NCBI RefSeq assembly: GCF_035046485.1
Contig: NC_085137.1
Location: 456,253,004-456,317,003 of the forward strand
Origin: Aedes albopictus
Lineage: Eukaryota; Arthropoda; Insecta; Diptera; Culicidae
DNA length: 64,000 bases
Direction of reading: 5' to 3'
Shown: piece after piece, positions 56,753 to 64,000 of the stretch
How positions within the stretch are numbered: position 1 is the stretch's first letter
Layout: every line of letters begins with the position of its first letter
Notes under the pieces: model-generated
What the model was told of the DNA's origin: nothing
What the model saw: only the letters and a program-made list of their open reading frames with translations
The model's database searches: none
Translations under genes and position numbers: made by a program

Positions 56753-59596
56753 CTCTTCATCTAAACGCGTGGAGCGTAACCATCATCAGACTCACGATGA
56801 TAAACGCAACAACAAGAAGGACAAAAATCGATACGAGGACTCCAGCGTGAGCCGTGATCGGTACGATCGTAGAGGAGACGATCGCTACGGATATAACCAG
56901 CAGCAACAACAACAACAACAGCAGTACCAGCGTGACCGTGAAGAACGCGGTGGTCATCGAGTTGATCGCTACGGCAAAGGCGAAGAGCGAGAGCGAAGAA
57001 GCCGATCGCGGAACCGTCGCCGAAACAGATCCGAGGAAAGGGACAAGTCCCGATCGAAGTCGGACAGATCGGAGTCTAGGGGCCGGAATAGGTCGAGATC
57101 AGGCTCGGATGATCGCAACAAACGTAACAAGGGCCATGATAAACGCGACAGAAGTGTGGAGAAAAATAAGGAGAAGAAGAGAGAGAAATCTCCGAAGAAG
57201 GGGGACGGGGAGAAAAGATCGCAGAAAAACAGATCTCGATCAAGATCCAACAGCAGAAAGAGAGATCAGCTGAAGTCGAAGGATAAGCGACGTGATCGTA
57301 GCCGATCCAGCAGTGTGAAGAAGTCGGACAACAAAGCCAAGGAGAAACGCCGTGATCGCTCTCGATCAGTCAGCAAGAAACGGGATGAATCGAAAGCAAA
57401 GGAGAAACGTAGGGACAGATCGAGATCTCCCAGCAAATCGAAGGAGTCTTCCAAAGACAAACGCCGAGAGAAATCAAAAGATCGCAAAGAGCGTAAGAAG
57501 TCGCAGACTCCAGAGCGTAGAAGACGTGACCGAAGCGGCAGCCCAAAAAGAAAGGCAAGCAAATCACCAGTAAAGTCGAAGAAGAGGCACGAATCGCCGG
57601 TAGCGAAGGCACCCCGTCAGAAATCGCGCTCCCCGTCGCCGAAACGTGACCGGAGAGATCATTCGTCTCCGGTTGCGAAGCCTTCTCGCAGAAAGACTCG
57701 ATCACCGTCTCCACAACGCGATCGAAGAGATCGTTCATCTCCGGTTGCGAAGACTTCTCGCAGGAAGACTCGATCACCGTCTCCACAACGCGATCGAAGA
57801 GATCGTTCATCTCCCGTTATGAAATCGTCACGCAAAAAGTCTCGATCGCCACCCCCAAAACGAGACAAACGAGAGCGCTCAAAGTCTCCTCCCGTCAGCA
57901 AGAAGCAACGTTCCAGATCACCTGTCAGTTCACGAAAGGATCGATCCCCTGTGGATAAGCGTAAAGATCGGTCTGACTCTCCAAAGGAGAAACGTAAACA
58001 GCGTTCGCCTTCTCCTGTGAAAACAAGCAAGGCAGATCGCTCGAGAACACCCGTAAAACCATATCGTGCGCTTTCTCCGTCACTCGATCAACAGAATAGA
58101 CCGTCGACCAGTGCAGCGCTGAATACTCGGAAGGAACGAGGAAGATCTCCAGTCGATAAGCGCAAGAAGCGATCGCCATCTGCGCAGAAAGTTGCTAAAG
58201 AGCGATCGAGAACGCCTGTCGCCATCCAGCCATCAAAGAATCATAGACCAAAATCACCAGAAGTGAAGAAATCTTCAAAGCGGTCAAGCCCAGACAAGCC
58301 ACTCCGTGGCGAAAGATCACCGGAACGAGAATCCAACACCCCAGTGGAACAGAATAAAGTTGATCGTAAACGCTCCGATTCCGCTTCCGACGATTCTTCG
58401 GATTCTTCCGATCTGAGCTACTCGCCCGCGCAACGTGATCCCGAAAGATATCGTGACATCCTGGAGGGAAGAACTGTTGAGACAAAACCACCATCACCGC
58501 CCAAAGAACGCCAACGATCAAGTTCATCGTCGTCCGAAGAAAGTTCTTCTCCCAAAACTGCAAAGGATTTCCTGAAGAAAACGTCCAGATTTCGTCGCGA
58601 TCGCACTCCCCTTCCACCACCAGCTCCGGAACCTGTGGTCGAGTCGCAATCGCAGACACCCCCGAAGAAACGTCGATTTGAGACTCCACCTCCACCGGAG
58701 AAACCTGAAGCTCGATCACCGACTGACAAGAAACGAAAGGATCGCTCTCCATCACCCGAAACATCCACGAAGATTGAGGCCGCTTCAAACGATCGCGATC
58801 GCGATCGTACTCGATCTCCAGAAGCTCCTCCACCTACAGTTCCGGAAAAAGTCAAGCAACCTAAGAAATCTAAAAAGAAGCCTCCGATTCAGCAGCCGGT
58901 GGTGAAGCTGCAGTCTCCTGCTTCTTCATCTAATGAATCGGATGGTGAGTCGCAGGATCCCGAGGGCAAATCCAACCAGAAAGATCAGTCCTCCGATCAT
59001 CTGGATGCTTTTCTCCCGACATTTGTCGATAACCGCGAAGAAAAGGATCTTTCATTGCTGAAGGCATTGAAGCATGACCTGGCGGCGAAGGCCAAGCAGT
59101 GTTTGGAAAAGAAGAAGTCCGTTTCGGAGCAGCAGAGTGATCCTACGGAAGTAGGACCTCCTCGGGTTGGCGAAAGCCGTGAACGCAACATCCAGATCCA
59201 GCAGGCTAAAATGGCATCTCTGGCCGCTGCTAGTACCACCTCCGTTCTGGGTAGTGGCAAGGGCATTGAGTTTACCACGGAGACCACGGTACCGGAGGAA
59301 CCGAGCAAGAAGAAGGAAGTGATTCCGGCACCTTCCGCAAGTGGAATCAACAGCAACCAGATGAAGAAGGATATCCACGATATTCTGACGACGGTGGGAG
59401 CTTGCCGGATGGATGACAGCAAAGGGGCCGGAGGGCACTCGGTTGCCGTGAGCTTGGCCAAGAGCACAATCCTGAGCGCGGTGGACAACATCCTGAAGGA
59501 GAAGATCGCCGGAACGGCGGCAGAGGGTGCGGTGAGTGCCGGCAAGTCAGGCAGTGCGTCCAGATCACGGTCCAGGTCGCGGTCGCGATCGCATAG
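56753..59596 (+). CDS. SRRM2: SRRM2-like protein, large RS-domain exon
   Basis: The first base completes AG|C (Ser). The frame is then open for 947 codons. In order: a basic start with a run of nine Gln (56898-56924), a long Arg/Ser/Lys/Asp region with RSRS, KRRDRSRS and RSPSP words, a fourfold 24-residue repeat (57591-57878), SP/TP-rich stretches, an acidic SDSSD segment leading into LSYSPAQRD near 58410-58430, and a less biased C-terminal part (HLDAFLPTFVDNREEKDLSL near 59000; a helical stretch near 59360-59510). The exon ends in RSRSRSRSHR. LSYSP next to an SP-rich region also occurs near the C-terminus of human SRRM2. RS domains of this kind are phosphorylated and bind other SR proteins and snRNP partners. 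The exon ends AG|GTAAGT; reading on gives AGG TAA, so the apparent stop lies in a donor site. Confidence 0.88.
57591..57878 (+). repeat. 72-nt coding tandem repeat, four units
   Basis: Units of 24 codons of the form SSPVAKxSRRKTRSPSPQRD plus RRDR at 57591, 57663, 57735 and 57807. Units two and three are almost identical at the DNA level; one and four are more diverged. Copy number may vary between strains. Confidence 0.9.
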
Positions 59597-59780
59597 GTAA
59601 GTTTTCATGACTCTTAACATCTAAATAATCAGGCTTAGAGAACTACATGGGCTTAGCCAGAGGGGGGCAGCAATATTATCATATGTAGAATTTTACCAAA
59701 TAACAAGCTGGGTTGAATGGCTAAATTTTGTGATGTTTATTGATGAAATACAAAAACAATGCCAAATTCCCCAGATATGG
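59597..59780 (+). other. Start of the next intron (or 3' UTR if unspliced)
   Basis: It begins with the consensus donor GTAAGT. I see no AATAAA polyadenylation signal in this stretch, which favours splicing onward over a 3' UTR. Confidence 0.5.
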
Positions 59781-61524
59781 CGGACTATCCAGTGATTGTT
59801 CCAGTGCGTTTTCAAGGATTGCTCCAGAAATCCTCCAGGGATTTCCATAGGAATGTCAACAGAGATCCGTTTAGGAATTTCTGCAAGTGCTCCTTCAGGG
59901 ATTTCTCCATGTATACATTCAAGAATTCCACTAGAGATTGCTTCAATAATTCAATCTGGAATAATTTGAAGCATTGAGAGCCCAACCCGGACTCTTCTTT
60001 CCTGGAATTTCTTAAGGAATTCCTCATGGGATTGCTTTTGCGATTCCTCGTGGGATTTCTTCAGGAATTCCTCCAGGTTTTTTCCCAAAAACTTCTCCAG
60101 AATCCCTTCAATCCCGCGAATTTCTTCTTTTATTTCAGGAACAACTCCAGGGATTATTTTAACCCACGAGCGATCGCGCTGTTTTATTGTGTACAACACG
60201 TTGAAAAAATCTCGCTTTTTGTACTCACCTTTAGCGTGATGCTGCGCGCCAACCGCGCGAGTTACGGAAGGTTAAAAATTCTTCCAAAGATTCCCCCAGG
60301 AACTCTTGGATTTTTTCAGGAACTCCTCCAGGAATTAATCCTGTACTTCCTCCAGCAAAATTTCCCTTAGGAATTCCTCTTGGTATTGCTTCCAGGATTC
60401 CTTCTGGGGTTTCTTAAGGAATTCCTCCAAGGTTTCCTCCAGAAATTGCTACAGGGATTCCTCAAGGATTTCCTCCACGAACTCCATTTAAACTTCCTTC
60501 AACATTACTACAAGAATTCCATCAGCGATTTCTTTAAGAATACTTTCTAGAATTTCCCCAAGATTTCCTCCAGAGATTCACCCAGGAATTTCTGCTGTGA
60601 CTCTTTCAGGAACAACTTCAAAGAATATTTCAAAAATTCCTCCAAGGATTCCTGAAGGAATTCTGTTTAGAATTCCTTCAGGAGTTCCTTTCGGATTTTT
60701 TTCAGGAACTTCTCCATTGACTGTTTAGGGATTCCTTTAGGAATCTCTCTTGGAAATGCTTCCAAGATTTCTCCTGGGTTTTCTTCAGGAACTCCTGCAG
60801 GGATTCCTTCAGAACTGCTACAGGGATTACTCAAGAAATTCCTCCACGAACTTTTTTTAGAATTCCTTCATGATTTCTCCGAGAATTTCATCTACGATTT
60901 CTTCGAGAATTATTCTAGGGATTCCTCCGGAAATTGCTACAAGGATTCCACTAAACATTCCTCCAGGGATTCCTACAGAAATGCCTCTAGAGATTCCTCT
61001 TGGAACTCCTCCTGAAATGCCTCTAGGAATTCTTTTAGAGATTCCTCCAGGAGTTTCTCTTGGCATTCCTCTAGGTCTAGGATATCCTCCAGGGATTCTT
61101 CCAAGAATTTCTCCAGGGCTTAACTCGGTAATTCCTTCTGTGATTCTTTCTGTAAAAATTCCTCCAAAGATTCCCCCTGAACCTCGTCTTAGGAATCCTT
61201 CAGGAATTTCTCCTTATTTTATTTAAGGAAGTCCTCCAGGAATGAATTTATTACTTCCTCCAGGAAATGTTAAGGGATTCCCTCAGGAATTTCTCTTGAA
61301 ATTGCTTTTGGGATTCCTGCTGGAGTTTCTTCAGGAATTTCTCTAGGGATTTCTTCAGGAACTGGTAAAGGGATTCCTGAACAAACTCTGCGAAGTATTC
61401 CTTCAGCAATTCCATCTACGATTTCTTTAAAAACTATTCCTGGTATTCCCCTACGAATTTCTTGGAGATTCCTCCAGAAATTTCTTCAAGAATTCCTCCA
61501 TGTATTCTTCAGGAATTACTCTGG

Positions 61525-61675
61525 GAACTAGACCTGTGCGCCGCCGCGCCACGCCGCCGCCGCCGACAGTTTTTGCCCCACGCCGACGCCGACGCCGATA
61601 TCGGCGGCGCGCCATACGCCGATGTTTGTCACGCCGCCGATTTTCATTTTTCACGCCGGTGATCAAGGCGCGAAC
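61525..61675 (+). repeat. GC-rich CGCCGA insertion in the array
   Basis: CGCCGCCGCGCCACGCCGCC, ACGCCGACGCCGACGCCG, a palindrome GCCGATATCGGC and GCCGCCGATTTTC follow one another. It is strongly GC-rich and CpG-dense amid AT-rich repeat. Units are CACGCCGCCGA-like. Confidence 0.8.
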
Positions 61676-62721
61676 AAAATTTTGTTTACATTAAGTTGAG
61701 ATAAAATACTAAAACTCTTTCGAAGATTTCTCTAAAATTCCAATCAAAGATTTTTTCAGAAGTTCCTTAAGAGATTCCTTCAGGAGTTTCTTCAAAGATG
61801 TCTCCAGTAGTTCCTTCAGAGATTCAGGGATGCCTCTAGGAGTATCAACACGCATTTTTTTTTCCAGAAGATCTCTCAGGAAGGTCTCGACAGGAGTACG
61901 ATCAGATTTTTTTCAGGTGGTTTCAGGGATTCCTCCTAGAAATACATCCGAGATTCATCCAGAAGATTCATCAGGGGATCCAATAGGAGGCCCTTCAGAG
62001 ATTAGTCAGAGAGTTTCTCCAGAGATTTCTTCGGAAATTCCTTCAGGAATTCATACAGGAGTTTCTTCAGGAATTAGTCCAGAAGTTTCTTCAGAGACTC
62101 CTCTAGGAGATCTCTCGGGAATTCCTCCAGAATTCCAACAACGGGTTTCTCCTGGAGTTCTGTATTCTTCAGAAACCGCTCAAGGAGTTCCATCAGGGGT
62201 TCCTTCAGGAAATCCTTCCTGGAATTTTTTCAACAACCCCTCCTGAAATTCCTATCGGTATGCCTCATGGAAATTTTTCAGAAATCCTTTCTGGAGTTCT
62301 TTTAGGGATTTATCTAGGAGTTCCTTCAGATATTCCTACAGAAGTTTCTCCATAGATTAATTCATGAACATTTTCAAGGATTCATGCAGTATAGTAGTTC
62401 TTTCAAGAAATGCTCCAAAAGTTCCTTCGGTGACCTCTTCAGGAGTTCCTTCAGGGATCTCCTCAACAATTCCAGGAGGATTCAGGAATGCCTCCAGGTT
62501 TTCATTAGGAATTCCTTCAGGGTTTTTTTAAGCTATTTCAACAGAAATTCGCTCGGGTATTCTTTCAGAAGTCCCTTCAGAGATTTTTGCAGGAGGATTC
62601 ATAGATGCCTCCTGGAGATCCATCAAGAGTTCCGTTAGAAGTTCCTTCAGGAAGAAGGTCCTAGAAATTAGTCTAGGAGTTCCTGCAGGGATTCCTTTTG
62701 AAGTTCCTTCAAAAATTTTAC

Positions 62722-62965
62722 TTTGTAATGGCTTTTCCAGTTTTGATACACTTGAAATACAGCTATTATTATATCTCGTCCGACATTTAGGTTCGTTTTG
62801 GTACCTTCCTCAGGACTCAATTATTGCCGATTTTTCGTCCAGTGTCGAACAGCAGTTAACGATTTTTGGATTCGACTGCGATAGAATTTAACTTTGAAAT
62901 GGCTTTTCTAGTCTTGACGTTCGAAATCTAGACTTGACAAAATTCGAATACAGCTATTTTATTAA
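62722..62965. mobile_element. Element related to the foldback at 7729
   Basis: TTGGATTCGACTGCGATAG, TGGCTTTTCTAGTCTTGAC and GACAAAATTCGAATACAGCT match the words around 7711-7785 in the same order. A second TGGCTTTTCCAGTTTTGA with AAATACAGCTATT lies at 62728-62775, so the copy has internally repeated parts. Confidence 0.65.
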
Positions 62966-64000
62966 GTTCTTTTAGATATTCATACAGGAGTTCTTACAGA
63001 AATAAGTCCAAGAGTTCCTTCATAGATTCCACCAGGAGTTTCCGGCATTCATGAAAAAGTTTCTTCAGAGGTTTCTCCTGAATTTCTTCAGGGATTCCTT
63101 CAGAAGTTCATTCAGATTCCTTTAGGATGATAACCTTAGGGGACTCCTCGAGAAATTCATTTACGAATTCATCCATGAGTTCTTCAAGGGATCGCTCTTG
63201 GGGTTCTTTCTGAGATTTTTCCAGATGGACTTACGGATGCACCCGGAGTTATATCAGAGATTTCTTACAGGAGTCCTTTCAGGGAATCTTGTTAAAGTTC
63301 CTTCGAGAATAACCTTAGGAATATAATCAGGCAAACCTTCAGGATATTATTGTGGGATCTCTCATGAAGAATTCCTCAAGCATTTCGTTCTGGAATTCCT
63401 CCAGGAATTCTTTCGGGACTCCTCCTGACAATCTTTCGGGGATTCCTCCTACAAATCCTGCAGGGATCCCTCTACCCAGAAAGATTCCCTCGGGAGATTC
63501 CGCTGAAAATCCTATCAAGAATTCCACCTGGAAATCCTTCGGAGATTGCTACCGGAATTCTTTCGGGGATTCCCTCTGGCATTCCTGCAGCAATTTTCCC
63601 TGCAATTTCTTCGGGGATTCCTCATGGACTTCCTCCGAGCATTCCTCCTGAAATTTCTACGGAAATTCCTCCTGGAATATGTTTGGAGATTCTTCAAAGC
63701 AATCATTCGAAAATTCCTCCTGGAATTATTTCGAAGATTCCTCTTGGAATTCCTACGGGGATTCTTCCTAGATTTCGTTCAGGGTTTTTCCTAGAATTTC
63801 TTCTGAAATTCTTTCAAGGATTCCTCCCAATAGTCCGTCGTGGATTCCTCCTGAACTGCCTTTGGGGATTCCTCCTGGAATTCCTTCGAAGATACAACTT
63901 AAACATCCTTCATGGAATTCTTCCTGGGATTTCTCGTACAATTTCTTCGGGGGTCTCTCCTAGAGTTCCTTCAGGAAATCTTCCTAAAATTCTTTTGGAG

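Larger units (their letters stand above)
59781..64000 (-). repeat. 12-bp-period array, minus orientation, to the window end
   Basis: About 4.2 kb of units like GGAATTCCTCCAGGAATTTC and GATTCCTTCAGGAGTTCC, with insertions at 60120-60290, 61525-61675 and 62722-62965. The frames at 60026-60370, 60870-61226, 61830-62246 and 63352-63794 are array products (GIPPEIP-like or FLLEFLR-like repeats). The array runs past the window end. Confidence 0.88.

Noticed and set aside
56969..59620. Long antisense frames opposite the RS exon (up to 212 codons)
   Set aside because: They are mirror frames of a strongly biased Arg/Ser coding sequence and have no signals of their own.

Overview
The window looks like nuclear DNA of an Aedes-type (culicine) mosquito. 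The evidence is a gene with giant introns, Feilai-like tRNA-derived SINEs with (GAA)n tails, many MITEs with TA, TTAA or 8-bp target duplications, and huge dispersed arrays of a 12-bp repeat built around GGAATTCCTGGA. Protein-coding sequence is only about 7 % of the 64 kb.

The main gene runs on the + strand from about 26.4 to 59.6 kb. Five exons (26443-26850, 26929-26991, 40865-41048, 56629-56684, 56753-59596) join in one consistent reading frame with GT/AG borders. They encode most of an SRRM2/SRm300-type spliceosomal RS protein (Drosophila CG7971-like). The first of these exons carries the conserved block that follows the cwf21 domain. The cwf21 domain itself and the start codon are not in the part I can assign. 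The last exon is a 2.84-kb arginine/serine-rich exon that ends in a consensus splice donor, so a further 3' exon is likely. Introns of about 13.9 and 15.6 kb contrast with introns of 78 and 68 bp.

A second coding exon (3423-4399, + strand) encodes a 325-residue basic, His/Gln/Pro-rich sequence that I do not recognise. It ends in a strong donor, in the same phase as the acceptor of the 26443 exon. It may be an alternative first exon of the same gene or part of a separate gene.

The rest is repeats. By region: 0.4-1.9 kb 12-bp array; 5.0-8.4 kb short repeats, a non-LTR tail and a pyrimidine tract; 8.4-10.2 kb a duplicated element split by a 922-bp TIR element; 11.3-15.6 kb 12-bp arrays with a SINE and a 909-bp TIR element; 16.2-19.2 kb a piggyBac-like element holding an inverted array of 475-bp units, each with a tRNA-like gene, one of them interrupted by a hAT-type MITE; 19.2-26.3 kb several foldback and nested elements; 27-40.8 kb (intron) SINEs, a 1.7-kb giant foldback and MITEs; 41-56.6 kb (intron) an R1-clade LINE relic, a 3.3-kb 12-bp array, nested TIR elements and a G-poor hexamer-like array; 59.8-64 kb a further 12-bp array. 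No CRISPR, bacterial operon or viral gene was seen.
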